Translations under genes and position numbers: made by a program
Shown here: positions 34,466 to 44,310 of the stretch, piece by piece
Layout: each line of letters opens with the position of its first letter
Position numbering within the stretch: position 1 is the first letter of the stretch
Notes under the pieces: generated by a model
Database searches by the model: none
What the model saw: only the letters and a program-made list of their open reading frames with translations
Told to the model about the DNA's origin: nothing
Source: Fodinibius sediminis
GTDB lineage: Bacteria > Bacteroidota > Rhodothermia > Balneolales > Balneolaceae
NCBI RefSeq assembly: GCF_900182555.1
Contig: NZ_FXTH01000022.1
Span: forward strand, 1-53,131
DNA: 53,131 bases
Reading direction: 5' to 3'

Positions 34466-34597
34466 GAAGTGTTGTGTGCAAAATTCCCCTTTCCAGTTTT
34501 CTTGCAGCTTTAGATTGTCAGGCAGGGAAGCGACGGTGGCTGATGCGTGAATCCGGGCTTCTTGGAATCACTGCTTCAAACCGCCCTAAATTTTCCT

Positions 34598-34605
34598 TAT
34601 CTTTG
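34598..34605 (+). promoter_or_regulatory. TAnnTTTG -7 element upstream of leuS
   Basis: TATCTTTG matches the Bacteroidota -7 consensus TAnnTTTG exactly and lies 113 nt before the chosen leuS start. No convincing -33 TTTG is found at the right distance. Confidence 0.35.
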
Positions 34606-34718
34606 GCAACTTGCTAAGTAGCATGCCTCCATCTACAGAGGGGGGTGCCTATTGTTTCTTACACCGCAGTATCCGTCGTGAAGCAACGAATTATAACAAA
34701 ATTTTAATCAATAATTTA

Positions 34719-37310
34719 ATGAGCTCGTATAATCCCGATAAAATTGAATCGAAATGGCAGCAGTACTGGCAGTCCAACAAAACTTTCAAGACACCAGAAA
34801 GCCATGACAAGCCCAAATACTATGTGCTCGATATGTTTCCCTATCCCAGCGGGTCGGGACTTCATGTCGGACACCCCGAGGGATATACGGCTACTGATAT
34901 CTTGGCAAGATATAAACGGATGAATGGATTCAACGTGCTTCATCCCATTGGGTGGGATGCCTTTGGCCTGCCTGCCGAGCAATATGCTGTGAAGACCGGT
35001 ACGCACCCGAGGGATACGACAGAAAAAAATATCAATCGGTTTCGAGAGCAACTGCAGTCCCTTGGTTTCAGTTACGACTGGGACCGGGAAGTAAATACAA
35101 CGGACCCTGATTATTACAAGTGGACACAGTGGATTTTTCTTAAGCTTTATGAAAAAGGACTTGCCTATGAGGACGATGTGCCGGTCAACTGGTGTCCCGA
35201 ACTGGGTACGGTACTGGCCAATGAAGAAGTTATCGACGGCAAAAGTGAGGTTGGGGGCTACCCGGTTATCAAGAAGCCGATGCGCCAGTGGGTATTGAAG
35301 ATTACGGAATATGCCGATCGGCTGCTGGAAGGTCTGGATGAGCTCGACTGGCCGCAGTCTACCAAAGAAATGCAGCGTAACTGGATTGGCAAATCCATTG
35401 GAGCTGAAATTGATTTTGCGGTCGCGGCTGCCAATGCATCGGAGCATATCAAAGTTTTTACCACGCGTCCCGATACCATTTTCGGGGCCACGTATATGGT
35501 ACTCGCCCCCGAGCATGATTTGGTAAACCGCATTACAAGCGACGACCAGCGGGAGGCTGTAGAGGAATATAAACAGCAGGCGGCTCAAAAGTCTGATCTT
35601 GAGCGTACAGAGCTCAGCAAAGAGAAGACCGGCGTTTTTACCGGTGCCTATGCCGTCAACCCCGCAAGCGGGGAAAAGATACCGGTCTGGGTGGCTGATT
35701 ATGTGCTGGCCACCTACGGGACCGGAGCTATCATGGCGGTACCCGGGCAGGATGAGCGCGACTGGGAATTTGCGGAAAAGTTTGATCTTCCAATCATACG
35801 GACTGTTGAGCCTCCCGAAGATTTTGTCGGCAAGGCCTATACGGGCGAGGGAAAGGCGATTAACAGTGATTTTCTCAATGGTCTGGGAGTTGATGAGGCT
35901 AAAACTGAAATTATCGCATGGCTGGAGGAGCACGGAGCCGGTAAAAAAGCTGTTAATTACAAGCTGCGTGACTGGCTGTTTTCCCGACAGCGCTACTGGG
36001 GTGAGCCTTTTCCCATTATTCATGTTGACGGGGAGCCCAAGCCGCTGGATGAGGAGCATCTGCCGGTGACACTGCCGGAAGTTGAAGATTTTGAGCCTAC
36101 AGAGGATGGGGATCCACCACTGGCACGGGCCGAAAAATGGGTCAAGACCACAGATCCAGAGACAGGGAAGCCGGCTGTCCGCGAGACGAATACCATGCCA
36201 CAGTGGGCTGGTTCCTGCTGGTACTACCTACGCTATTGCAGTCCTGATTTTGAAGGCGGTCCTGTGGATTTTGATGAAGAAAAGTACTGGATGCCAGTGG
36301 ATATGTATGTGGGAGGAGCTGAGCATAGTGTTCTGCACCTTCTGTACGCCCGTTTCTGGCACAAGGTCTTATACGATTGCGGCGTGGTATCAACAAAAGA
36401 ACCGTTTCAACGGCTGGTACACCAGGGGATGATTCTGGGTGAAATGGAGTTTACCGGCTACAAAAAAGACGGTGAATGGATTTCAGCAGACCTGGCCGAA
36501 GGGGTAAGTGGCACAGAACGGATAAAGCTCCAGGATGAGCGGGTAGAAAAAAAGGGCGACCATTTTGTTGTTGCCGGCACTGACTGCATGGTGGACGCCA
36601 AGGCTCACAAAATGTCAAAATCACGCGGCAATGTGGTTAATCCCGACGATATCGTGGAGCAGTATGGCGCTGATTCGATGCGACTCTATGAGATGTTTAT
36701 GGGTCCGCTGGAACAGGTTAAGCCGTGGAGTACTAAAGATGTGGACGGTGTGTTTCGCTTTTTGAACCGCGTCTGGCGCCTGATGATCGACGAAGATACC
36801 GGTGAGCTCAACGATACGGTGATTGAAACGGACCCCTCAGGCGAACAATTGAAAGTACTGCACGAATGCATACAGAAAGTGACCGGGGACGTGGACGACC
36901 TTTCGTTTAATACAGCAATATCGGCTATGATGATTTTCATTAACGAAGCATACAAATGGGATAACCATCCAAAGTCCGTGCTGCAAAGTTTTATGAAACT
37001 GCTTTCACCATTTGCCCCGCATATTGCCGAAGAGTTGTGGCAGAAGCTCGGGAATGAGGAGAGTATTGCTTATGCCGACTGGCCTGAGCTCAATGAAGAA
37101 TATTTGGTTTCTGATACCCAGATGTATCCCATACAGGTAAATGGGAAAGTGCGTGGGGAAATTTACGTGCCCCGTGACAAGGCAAAAGACAAGGAATATG
37201 TACTAGCGGAGGCAAAATCCGTTGAAAACGTTGCCAAATACCTGGACAAGGGTAAACTGGTCAAGGAGATCTTCGTGCCCGAGCGCATCGTGAACCTGGT
37301 GGTTCAATAG
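34719..37310 (+). CDS. leuS: Leucyl-tRNA synthetase
   Basis: The 863-residue class I synthetase charges tRNA-Leu. The start is set at the ATG 34719 ([20 protein letters not shown]), the normal LeuRS N-terminus; a longer reading from TTG 34611 adds 36 residues unlike the family. HVGH (49-52) and KMSKS (about 631) are the catalytic motifs. The CP1 editing domain lies between, with [19 protein letters not shown] and [16 protein letters not shown]. The C-terminal anticodon-binding and tail domains are complete ([13 protein letters not shown]). It is monocistronic. Confidence 0.97.
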   Translation: MSSYNPDKIESKWQQYWQSNKTFKTPESHDKPKYYVLDMFPYPSGSGLHVGHPEGYTATDILARYKRMNGFNVLHPIGWDAFGLPAEQYAVKTGTHPRDTTEKNINRFREQLQSLGFSYDWDREVNTTDPDYYKWTQWIFLKLYEKGLAYEDDVPVNWCPELGTVLANEEVIDGKSEVGGYPVIKKPMRQWVLKITEYADRLLEGLDELDWPQSTKEMQRNWIGKSIGAEIDFAVAAANASEHIKVFTTRPDTIFGATYMVLAPEHDLVNRITSDDQREAVEEYKQQAAQKSDLERTELSKEKTGVFTGAYAVNPASGEKIPVWVADYVLATYGTGAIMAVPGQDERDWEFAEKFDLPIIRTVEPPEDFVGKAYTGEGKAINSDFLNGLGVDEAKTEIIAWLEEHGAGKKAVNYKLRDWLFSRQRYWGEPFPIIHVDGEPKPLDEEHLPVTLPEVEDFEPTEDGDPPLARAEKWVKTTDPETGKPAVRETNTMPQWAGSCWYYLRYCSPDFEGGPVDFDEEKYWMPVDMYVGGAEHSVLHLLYARFWHKVLYDCGVVSTKEPFQRLVHQGMILGEMEFTGYKKDGEWISADLAEGVSGTERIKLQDERVEKKGDHFVVAGTDCMVDAKAHKMSKSRGNVVNPDDIVEQYGADSMRLYEMFMGPLEQVKPWSTKDVDGVFRFLNRVWRLMIDEDTGELNDTVIETDPSGEQLKVLHECIQKVTGDVDDLSFNTAISAMMIFINEAYKWDNHPKSVLQSFMKLLSPFAPHIAEELWQKLGNEESIAYADWPELNEEYLVSDTQMYPIQVNGKVRGEIYVPRDKAKDKEYVLAEAKSVENVAKYLDKGKLVKEIFVPERIVNLVVQ

Positions 37311-37363
37311 CACGGTATGCAGGGAGTGGCAGCTAACGCATGTCTTTGGGATGAGAGGCGACC

Positions 37364-38797
37364 TCAAAGTTCCCTGAAATAATCAACATCACTGCTGTCG
37401 TGCAGAATGGACGGCAGTTTCCCCTGTGCCTTTTCCTTGCCTTTCTGCTGCAGCCATCGGTTGATCTGCTGCTGGCTAACGGTAAAGACCTTAGGGGCAT
37501 CGAGGGTCTGACTGTCTCGCCGGATGGCGTAATGACGGTTATCTTGCCGGATGGCCGCATCCAGCTTCTTGGATAAACGGTTCAGGGTATCCCGGTGAAT
37601 GGGATCCGAAACCTGTATGAACCAGTAATGGCGGGGAATATGCTCATGTTCCGGCATTTGCGCGCCCACGGTAAAATTTCCAATGGTGATTTTCATTTCT
37701 TCGGCAATACGTGCCAGCGCTTCTGCTGCTTCATAAGCATAAAGTGCTTCCCCGTAGTCATCGAGCATCTCACTGACGCGTCCCATCACTTCAATACGCG
37801 GGGAACGGGTCTGGCTGAACTCCACAATGTCATTAAGGGCATACCGCCACAGGCCTGCGTTGGTGGTTACCAGGACCGCATAAGGCGTATGGGGCTGGAC
37901 TTCCCAAAGGGGAACCGCCTGCTGTATGGACAAGGCATCCGGGTCTGCAAGTGGATTGGGGATGAACTCATAAAAAATACCGTTATCGAAAACAAGGTTG
38001 AGATCCCTGCGCTGCAGATCGTCACTAAAAGCAATATATCCCTCAGAGGCGCCATAAGTCTCAATGAAATCAACCTCCATTGTTCCCAGCAACGCCTGGA
38101 TGTGCGACCTATAGTTGTCAAGTTTTACGCCTCCGCAGACCAGGAGGCTGAGATTGGGCCAAATATCTGCCATGCTATTTTCACCCGTTCGCTCAAGAAG
38201 CTCCTGAAAAATGGTAAGGACCCAATTGGGAGCAGCTGTTATTACCCGTACATCTGTATCGAGAGCTTCATCAAGAATGCGGTCGATTTTTTCACTAAAG
38301 GGGAGCTGCGTCAATTCATCGGCATTGAAAAATTGCAGGGGGGAGAGCCAGAATGGCGCATGCTGGGCAGAAAAGGCACTAATTTCGCCAATTTGGAACT
38401 GCTCATTTGTTTCCATGAATCCGGGCAGGCTGACGTGGGTGCCGATGATATTAAAAATATTTGGGCGTTGCCGCAGATAACTTGCGGCAATTTTACGCAT
38501 AAAGCGGCGGTCGGACTGCAATCGCTGATCCGACAGGGGCAGATGTTTGCCCTGGCCCGATGTGCCGGCAGATACGGCGAATTTATTGATGGGGCCGGGC
38601 CAAAAAATATGTTGGTTTCCCTGCTTGAGTTCCTGGATTCGGGCAGCGATGTCATCATAGAATGAGATGGGAACCTCCTCCTGAAAATTACTGTAGGAGG
38701 AGATTGTTCCAAAATTATGCCGGCGTCCGAAGTTGGTGTCCTCCGCCCGGCGTATCAGTCCGGTGAGTAACTGCTGCTGCGTTTGTTTTATATCCAA
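37364..38797 (-). CDS. GH3 auxin-responsive promoter family protein (acyl-adenylate/amide synthetase-like)
   Basis: The 477-residue protein belongs to the bacterial branch of the GH3 family, adenylate-forming enzymes of the firefly luciferase superfamily. The ATP motif is KFAVSAGTSGQGKHLPLSD, the second motif is VDFIETYGASEGYIAF, and WRYALNDIVEF fits the hinge. Plant GH3 enzymes join amino acids to hormones; the bacterial substrates are unknown. The C-terminal domain is complete. It is convergent with leuS and upstream of the gltA terminator. Confidence 0.88.
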   Translation of the reverse strand: MDIKQTQQQLLTGLIRRAEDTNFGRRHNFGTISSYSNFQEEVPISFYDDIAARIQELKQGNQHIFWPGPINKFAVSAGTSGQGKHLPLSDQRLQSDRRFMRKIAASYLRQRPNIFNIIGTHVSLPGFMETNEQFQIGEISAFSAQHAPFWLSPLQFFNADELTQLPFSEKIDRILDEALDTDVRVITAAPNWVLTIFQELLERTGENSMADIWPNLSLLVCGGVKLDNYRSHIQALLGTMEVDFIETYGASEGYIAFSDDLQRRDLNLVFDNGIFYEFIPNPLADPDALSIQQAVPLWEVQPHTPYAVLVTTNAGLWRYALNDIVEFSQTRSPRIEVMGRVSEMLDDYGEALYAYEAAEALARIAEEMKITIGNFTVGAQMPEHEHIPRHYWFIQVSDPIHRDTLNRLSKKLDAAIRQDNRHYAIRRDSQTLDAPKVFTVSQQQINRWLQQKGKEKAQGKLPSILHDSSDVDYFREL

Positions 38798-38885
38798 CGT
38801 AGGGGAATTAAACTTCTGATTGACTGCTGTTCAGATACCAATATCGTAATTAATGGAAAACTGTGCTTTTCCAAAAGAAGGTCAT

Positions 38886-38913
38886 TAAAAAAGCCCCGAA
38901 AGTTTCGGGGCTT
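38886..38913 (-). terminator. Rho-independent terminator of gltA
   Basis: AAGCCCCG (38891-38898) pairs with CGGGGCTT (38906-38913) and a T6 run follows on the minus strand. It is 29 nt beyond the citrate synthase stop. Confidence 0.8.
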
Positions 38914-38942
38914 CAAATTTTAACCGGCAAACCAGGCGGTTT

Positions 38943-40106
38943 CTACCGTTCTTCAACAGGTACCCAGGGAAGGTCTTTTTCGCCTACATAAAGGGCACGG
39001 GGTCGCACCAGACGGTTGTTTTCTGCTTGTTCAATGTAATGTCCGGTCCATCCTGAAACACGACTCATGGCAAAAATGCAGGTGTAAAGGTCAGGACTAA
39101 TGCCCATGGAATAGTATACCGTGGCGGAAAAGAAATCCACATTGGGGTCAATTCCTTTTTCACTCTTCATCGTCTCAAGAATTGCTTCTGACCATTCGTA
39201 GAGTTTTTCGTGACCTGTTTCTCTGGACAGCTGGTCAGACATGCCGCGCAGTATACGTGCTCGCGGATCCATGGTTTTATACACCCGGTGGCCAAAGCCC
39301 ATGACTTTTTGCTTGTCATCCAGGCGCTCTTTGATGTATTCAACCGGGTCGGCATCATTCTCTTCTATATCAAGAAGCATATTCATCACGGCCTGGTTGG
39401 CACCGCCGTGCAGTGGCCCCTTCAGGGCACCGATGGCACCTGTAATGGAAGAGTACATATCCGATTCCGTTGAGCAAATCGTACGATTGGTGAAGGTAGA
39501 AGCATTCATGCCGTGCTCTGCATGCAGAATCAGGCACAGATCCATGGTTTTCTCAGCCTGTTCTCCGGGCTCTTCCCCATTGAGCATGTACAGAAAGTTA
39601 AAGGCCGTGTTTTTTTCAGAGAGGGGAGCAACTACTTCCTTACCATTGCGAATTCGATCGTATGCCGCAATAATAGTGGGCATTTTGGATGTAATGGAAA
39701 TAGCTTTGTTGATACGGAATTCTTTGCTGGTGTCTGCCTCTACTTCATGAAAGTCTGAGAGCATGGAAACCGCCGTACGCAGCACGGACATCGGCTCTGC
39801 ATTGGAAGACGTGCTTTTCAGGTAGTTCAGCACCGCTTCCGGCAGATCACGATTATTTTGAAGCTTATTGTTCAGTTCATCCAGTTCCGCTTTATTGGGC
39901 AGGCGATCATTCCACAACAGGAAGCAAACCTCTTCAAAAGTGGCATTTTCAGCAAGAGTGTCAATATTATAACCGGCATAAATTAGTTTGCCCTCTTGTC
40001 CGTCTATAAAACTCTTAGTTGATGAAAAGGCGACGATGCCCGCCAGACCCTTATTAATATGTGGGTATTTACTCAGATCAATATCTTCTTTTAAGCTCTC
40101 AGCCAT
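38943..40106 (-). CDS. gltA: Citrate synthase
   Basis: The 387-residue enzyme condenses oxaloacetate and acetyl-CoA at entry to the TCA cycle. Catalytic blocks are LILHAEHGMNASTFTNR, GPLHGGANQAVMNMLLDI, MGFGHRVYKTMDPRARIL and the Asp in NVDFFSATVYYSMGI. The short N-terminus and length fit the dimeric (type I-like) group, and the sequence cannot be separated from 2-methylcitrate synthase by eye. It is monocistronic with its own promoter element and terminator. Confidence 0.94.
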   Translation of the reverse strand: MAESLKEDIDLSKYPHINKGLAGIVAFSSTKSFIDGQEGKLIYAGYNIDTLAENATFEEVCFLLWNDRLPNKAELDELNNKLQNNRDLPEAVLNYLKSTSSNAEPMSVLRTAVSMLSDFHEVEADTSKEFRINKAISITSKMPTIIAAYDRIRNGKEVVAPLSEKNTAFNFLYMLNGEEPGEQAEKTMDLCLILHAEHGMNASTFTNRTICSTESDMYSSITGAIGALKGPLHGGANQAVMNMLLDIEENDADPVEYIKERLDDKQKVMGFGHRVYKTMDPRARILRGMSDQLSRETGHEKLYEWSEAILETMKSEKGIDPNVDFFSATVYYSMGISPDLYTCIFAMSRVSGWTGHYIEQAENNRLVRPRALYVGEKDLPWVPVEER

Positions 40107-40150
40107 TCTGTACTCCGGTTTTAGATTGGATATAAACTTTAAATTTGGGT

Positions 40151-40181
40151 CAAATATAATATTTACTGATTAGAAAATCAG
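40151..40181 (-). promoter_or_regulatory. gltA promoter region with inverted repeat
   Basis: On the minus strand, TATATTTG (40151-40158) is a perfect TAnnTTTG -7 element, 45 nt before the ATG. Just upstream lies CTGATT-TTCT-AATCAG (40166-40181), a 6-bp inverted repeat in the -33 region that could be an operator. Confidence 0.45.
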
Positions 40182-40304
40182 GTTTTGATGGGACTATTAT
40201 TTGGTCATTTCAATGGAATCTAATCTGGTCATGCAGAATCAATTAACAGCATTTACTTTTGCACAACACTTACCATGCTTATGGGTGCAAAAGGGGTCGT
40301 GACC

Positions 40305-41066
40305 CTACTTCTCCTTTGCCTTGTTCCAGTAGCGGTCCATCTCTTCAAGAGAGGTCTCGGTGATATCCTGTTCGTTTTTTTCCAGCTGTTCTTCGATGTA
40401 CTGGAAACGGCGGATGAATTTTCGATTGGCGGCCCTGAGGCAATCCTCGGCATCCAGGTTGTAGCTTCGCCCGATATTGACAAGTGAAAACAGTAAATCA
40501 CCGAACTCTTCCTTCTGTTTTTGCCGTTCGTCTGCGTATAGCGTCTCCTTAAATTCCTGCAGTTCTTCATCCACCTTTTCCCATACCTGCTCTTTTTGGG
40601 GCCAGTCAAAACCAACATTGGCGGCTTTTTCCTGCATGCGCTGCGCCCGGATCAGGGCAGGGAGCTGTTTGGGAATACCATCCAGTACCGATTTTTTTCC
40701 TTCCTGCAGCTTGATGCTTTCCCAGTTTTCAGCAACCTGTTTTTCATTTTCAACATCGGTGTCCCCAAAAACATGCGGATGCCTGCGGATCAGCTTTTTT
40801 TGGATGGCATAAACCACATCCCCCATATCAAAATGTTCTTTTTCATTGGCCATAATGCTATGAAACACAACTTGCAAGAGCACATCACCTAACTCTTTTT
40901 TTAATTCGGAAAAATTGTCCTCATCAATAGCCTCGATGGTTTCATATGCTTCTTCAACAAGGTGATCTTTGAGACTTTCGTGTGTCTGCTGGCGATCCCA
41001 GGGACATTCTTTCCGGAGGATTGCAACAAGTCGGAGCAGATCGTCAAAATGGTCAGTAGGTTCCAT
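40305..41066 (-). CDS. mazG: Nucleoside triphosphate pyrophosphohydrolase MazG
   Basis: The 253-residue protein has two MazG domains. The N-terminal one has CPWDRQQTHESLKDHLVEE and the acidic motif EAYETIEAIDEDN with ELGDVLLQVVFHS. The C-terminal one has EKVDEELQEFKETLYADERQ and EEFGDLLFSLVNIGR. It hydrolyses non-canonical or excess NTPs to NMP and pyrophosphate in the cytoplasm. It follows maf, another nucleotide-cleaning gene, after 104 nt on the same strand. Confidence 0.94.
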   Translation of the reverse strand: MEPTDHFDDLLRLVAILRKECPWDRQQTHESLKDHLVEEAYETIEAIDEDNFSELKKELGDVLLQVVFHSIMANEKEHFDMGDVVYAIQKKLIRRHPHVFGDTDVENEKQVAENWESIKLQEGKKSVLDGIPKQLPALIRAQRMQEKAANVGFDWPQKEQVWEKVDEELQEFKETLYADERQKQKEEFGDLLFSLVNIGRSYNLDAEDCLRAANRKFIRRFQYIEEQLEKNEQDITETSLEEMDRYWNKAKEK

Positions 41067-41170
41067 GTGGTTTAGCCGGGTGTAAAATTAGGTTTTTGTT
41101 AACAGAAAAGTATGCAGCGCTCATCACTCCAATATAAGAAATGAGAGGCGGGGATTCCTGGGGGGCGGAT

Positions 41171-41782
41171 CTATTTTTGAGCCGTAAGATATTCGGGTGC
41201 GAAATCCTGCATTACCTGATAAAAGGCATAGAGTGGAAATCCTACCACGGTGTTGTAGTCTCCTTCTATGCGTTTTACAAAGATAGAACCATAGTTGTCC
41301 TGTATGCCGTAAGCACCGGCTTTATCCATTGGACTTCCGCTTGCTACATACCTCTGCACATCATCGGCATTCAGATTGCCAAATGTAACCTTTGTTTCTT
41401 CAAAAAAAGTATGAATTCGGCTTTTTTTACCCGGGGCTTTTTTGTAAAGAGAAACCCCCGTAACCACAGAGTGGGTATCTTCACTGAGCTGCATGAGCAT
41501 CTGCCGGGCCGCTTCGCTGCTGCAAGGTTTTTCAAGTATGGTTTCCCTGAAGACAACAATCGTATCAGCCCCGATAATCAGGGCATCCTCAAATGTTTGT
41601 GCTACATCCTCTGCTTTTCGGGATGCCAGCATTTGAACAATATCGGCCGGGGCAAGTGCGTCATCATACTGTTCCTCAACAGTGCTTATCTTGACCTTAA
41701 AAGGAATCTGCAGCTGATCCAGTAGCTTTTTACGTCGTGGACTTCCGGAGGCGAGGACTATAGTTTTCAAAAATGAACTCAA
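41171..41782 (-). CDS. maf: Maf-family nucleotide pyrophosphatase
   Basis: The 203-residue Maf/HAM1-fold protein has the N-terminal LASGSPRRKKLLDQL motif, the central IIGADTIVVFRETILEKP, and the YGIQDNYGSIFVKRIEGDYN then VVGFPL block. Members hydrolyse dTTP, UTP or modified bases. It is divergent from the DUF3098 gene and lies upstream of mazG. Confidence 0.93.
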   Translation of the reverse strand: MSSFLKTIVLASGSPRRKKLLDQLQIPFKVKISTVEEQYDDALAPADIVQMLASRKAEDVAQTFEDALIIGADTIVVFRETILEKPCSSEAARQMLMQLSEDTHSVVTGVSLYKKAPGKKSRIHTFFEETKVTFGNLNADDVQRYVASGSPMDKAGAYGIQDNYGSIFVKRIEGDYNTVVGFPLYAFYQVMQDFAPEYLTAQK

Positions 41783-41881
41783 TTTAGTTGTAAAATTATT
41801 GTTAGTTTATAAGGTTATAACGATGAACCCAGACTCGTCATTTCGTTGTAAGGATAGCATAAATTTTTAAATTTATCTCAG

Positions 41882-42139
41882 ATGATGGCAGCAAGAAATC
41901 GAAATAGCCGAGGTAACAGAAAACCGATGATCTTCAGCCCCTGGAATTATAAAGTCCTGGCCCTGGGACTTCTATTGGTCATCATCGGTTTCTCAGCTAT
42001 GTACATTGAAAACAAAGTGCAGGGTATTATTTCCTTATACATCTCTCCAATTGTGATAATGGCGGGCTATGTGGCTGTTATTGTAGCCATCCTAAAACAC
42101 GATAGCGGCTCTTCCACTGCCTCCGACCAATCTAGATAG
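41882..42139 (+). CDS. DUF3098 membrane protein
   Basis: The 85-residue protein has a basic N-terminus and two membrane segments, SPWNYKVLALGLLLVIIGFS and SPIVIMAGYVAVIVAILK. The NYKVLALGLLLVIIGF plus SPIVIMAGYV pattern is that of DUF3098, found mostly in Bacteroidota. Function unknown. The next gene begins after 6 nt. Confidence 0.8.
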   Translation: MMAARNRNSRGNRKPMIFSPWNYKVLALGLLLVIIGFSAMYIENKVQGIISLYISPIVIMAGYVAVIVAILKHDSGSSTASDQSR

Positions 42140-42145
42140 CGACAC

Positions 42146-42946
42146 GTGGATCGTAAGCTAAACGTCTTTTTTTCTTTTGTAATCGTGCTTGTAACTATAT
42201 CCAACATGGGAAACCCTGTTCCCGTCTGGAATATATTGGTTGGGTTTTTGGCTTCTTTTTTATTTTCATTAGCGGCTTTCGGACTTCAACGCCTGTCGCT
42301 GGATGGGATGTTCGCAGCAACAGTGATAGGCACTATCGTTTTTGGCTTCGGAGGCTGGGCGATGGTTTTCATTGTGTTGCTTTTTTTTATCAGCAGCTCG
42401 TTGATCAGTGGCAGTCGCGAGGCTTATGCCGACGAGGTCCGGCGCAGTGGCATTCAGGTGTGGGCAAACGGCTTCTGGCTGATCACCTTCCTGGTCCTTG
42501 CCGTTATCCTTGAAACAAATATTCTCCTAATCGGCAGCTTGTCAGCTGTTGCAGCAGCCACAGCTGATACCTGGGCAACTGAACTACGCGACAAGCGCAG
42601 CAATGGCACGTATCTTGTCACCACCTTTAAACCGGTTGCACCCGGTACCGACGGAGGGGTCAGCATCAGGGGGACTATATGGGCCTCAATCGGGAGCCTG
42701 TTGATCGCTCTTGTTTCGGCGTATTTTTTCTCTCTGGGCATCGGCGCCTTCCTCATTATTTTTGCTGCAGGATTTTCGGGATGTCTCATCGATTCTTATT
42801 TTGGGGCAGCTTTTCAGCAGAACAACCGGCCAGTGTCCATCCCGTTTAGACAGGAGGGGATTCGGATTGACAACAACCTTGTTAATGCAATCTCTACCGG
42901 GTTGGGTGCGCTTTTGGCCATAATTTTAAGAACACTGACTGTATGA
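42146..42946 (+). CDS. DUF92 family integral membrane protein
   Basis: The 266-residue protein has about seven membrane helices and the DUF92 (TIGR00297) motifs AAATADTWATELRD, TDGGVSIRGTIWASIGS and GFSGCLIDSYFGAAFQ. The family includes VTE6-like phytyl phosphate kinases and relatives of polyprenol/CDP-alcohol enzymes, but most bacterial members are uncharacterised. The start is GTG at 42146. The stop overlaps the symporter start by 4 nt, showing translational coupling. Confidence 0.88.
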   Translation: MDRKLNVFFSFVIVLVTISNMGNPVPVWNILVGFLASFLFSLAAFGLQRLSLDGMFAATVIGTIVFGFGGWAMVFIVLLFFISSSLISGSREAYADEVRRSGIQVWANGFWLITFLVLAVILETNILLIGSLSAVAAATADTWATELRDKRSNGTYLVTTFKPVAPGTDGGVSIRGTIWASIGSLLIALVSAYFFSLGIGAFLIIFAAGFSGCLIDSYFGAAFQQNNRPVSIPFRQEGIRIDNNLVNAISTGLGALLAIILRTLTV

Positions 42947-44250
42947 AAAAATGGTATAAGCAACTGCACTGGCAAATTATCATCGGCTTGGTACTTGGTC
43001 TTATATGGGGACTGGCGGCAAGTGTTCTGGGGTTTTCAGCTTTCACTATTGATTTTATAAAACCCATTGGTACCATATTCATTAATTTGCTTAAGCTTAT
43101 TGCTGTACCGCTTGTACTGGCATCCCTTGTTGTGGGGGTGACAAGCCTGAACGATATGGCCAAGCTCTCGCGGATGGGCGGAAAGACCGTGGGTATCTAT
43201 ATCATCACAACAATTTTTGCCATTACCATCGGACTCGCTGTTGTCAACATCCTGCAGCCCGGTGATTTTCTTCCTCCTGAAACTCAGCAGGAACTGATGT
43301 CGAGTTATGAGGGGAATGTTGAAGGATCCACACAAACCGCGCAGCAGGTCCTGGATCGCTCCCCGTTGAGTTTTTTCGTGGATATTGTACCGGAAAATTT
43401 CTTTTCAGCGGCAAGCGACAACGGGAATATGCTGCAGGTTGTTTTCTTTGCTATTTTGCTGGGCATCGGCATCATCCAGATCCCCATTGAAAAAGGACGC
43501 CCGCTGATCAACTTTTTTGATTCCCTGAATGATGTGATCATCAAGATTGTCGACCTTATCATGTTACTGGCTCCCTACGGTGTTTTCGCCCTGATGGCTG
43601 GTGTTATCGTTGATTTGGCAGGTGATGACCTGGGGCAGGCGCTGAATCTGCTGGGAGCGCTGGGCTGGTACAGTGCGGCCGTCTTGATTGGTCTGTTGCT
43701 GCACGTGCTTATTGTGTATTCCAGCCTGTTCAAAATTTTTAGTAAGATGAAACTGAGAGACTTTTTCAAGGCTATCCAGCCTGCTGTCTTACTCGGTTTC
43801 AGCACAAGTTCAAGTTCTGCCACCCTTCCTGTTACCATGGAACGTGTGGAGAATAACGTCGGGGTCGATGAGGAAGTCTCCAGCTTTGTACTTCCCATCG
43901 GAGCTACCATTAACATGGACGGCACCAGCCTGTACCAGGCCGTAGCTGCGGTCTTTATTGCCCAGGCTCTGGGACTTGATCTTTCCATTGCACAGCAGCT
44001 GACAATTGTCTTAACGGCAACGCTCGCTTCCATCGGCTCAGCCGGCGTACCCGGTGCCGGTATTATCATGCTGGTGATTGTCTTGCAGGCAATCCAGGTT
44101 CCCGTGGAGGGCATTGCCCTTATTTTGGGAGTCGATCGTATCCTCGATATGTGTCGAACGGCAGTCAATATTACCGGGGATGCGGCTGTATCAGTGGCAG
44201 TGGCCTATACCGAAGGGCTGCTGGGCGAGATGCATCTGGATGATGATTAA
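42943..44250 (+). CDS. Dicarboxylate/amino acid:cation (DAACS) symporter
   Basis: The 435-residue transporter has an eight-helix, two-hairpin fold. LLKLIAVPLVLASLVVGV, the serine-rich hairpin GFSTSSSSATLPVT, PIGATINMDGTSLYQAVAAV (ion and substrate site), GVPGAGIIMLVIVL, and VDRILDMCRTAVNITGD are all present. It imports glutamate, aspartate or C4-dicarboxylates with Na+ or H+. The arginine in DMCRTAVNITGD often favours acidic amino acids. It is coupled to the DUF92 gene by a 4-nt overlap. Confidence 0.94.
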   Translation: MKKWYKQLHWQIIIGLVLGLIWGLAASVLGFSAFTIDFIKPIGTIFINLLKLIAVPLVLASLVVGVTSLNDMAKLSRMGGKTVGIYIITTIFAITIGLAVVNILQPGDFLPPETQQELMSSYEGNVEGSTQTAQQVLDRSPLSFFVDIVPENFFSAASDNGNMLQVVFFAILLGIGIIQIPIEKGRPLINFFDSLNDVIIKIVDLIMLLAPYGVFALMAGVIVDLAGDDLGQALNLLGALGWYSAAVLIGLLLHVLIVYSSLFKIFSKMKLRDFFKAIQPAVLLGFSTSSSSATLPVTMERVENNVGVDEEVSSFVLPIGATINMDGTSLYQAVAAVFIAQALGLDLSIAQQLTIVLTATLASIGSAGVPGAGIIMLVIVLQAIQVPVEGIALILGVDRILDMCRTAVNITGDAAVSVAVAYTEGLLGEMHLDDD

Positions 44251-44310
44251 TCAGGCGGTGTGTAGACGAAACGGGATTGTTGTTCGTTGCATAAGCAAAT
44301 AAAAATAGTT

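Noticed and set aside
34560-34718. Possible T-box or leader peptide before leuS
   Set aside because: No T-box sequence or leucine-rich leader is present; only a -7 promoter element and a weak CCTC/GAGG hairpin are seen.
34716-36059. 447-residue minus-strand frame inside leuS
   Set aside because: Despite its length it is antisense to a complete LeuRS; the sequence is low in family-like motifs and has no ribosome-binding site.
37595-38665. 356-residue plus-strand frame opposite the GH3-family gene
   Set aside because: The opposite strand has a full GH3 domain. The long open frame reflects codon bias.
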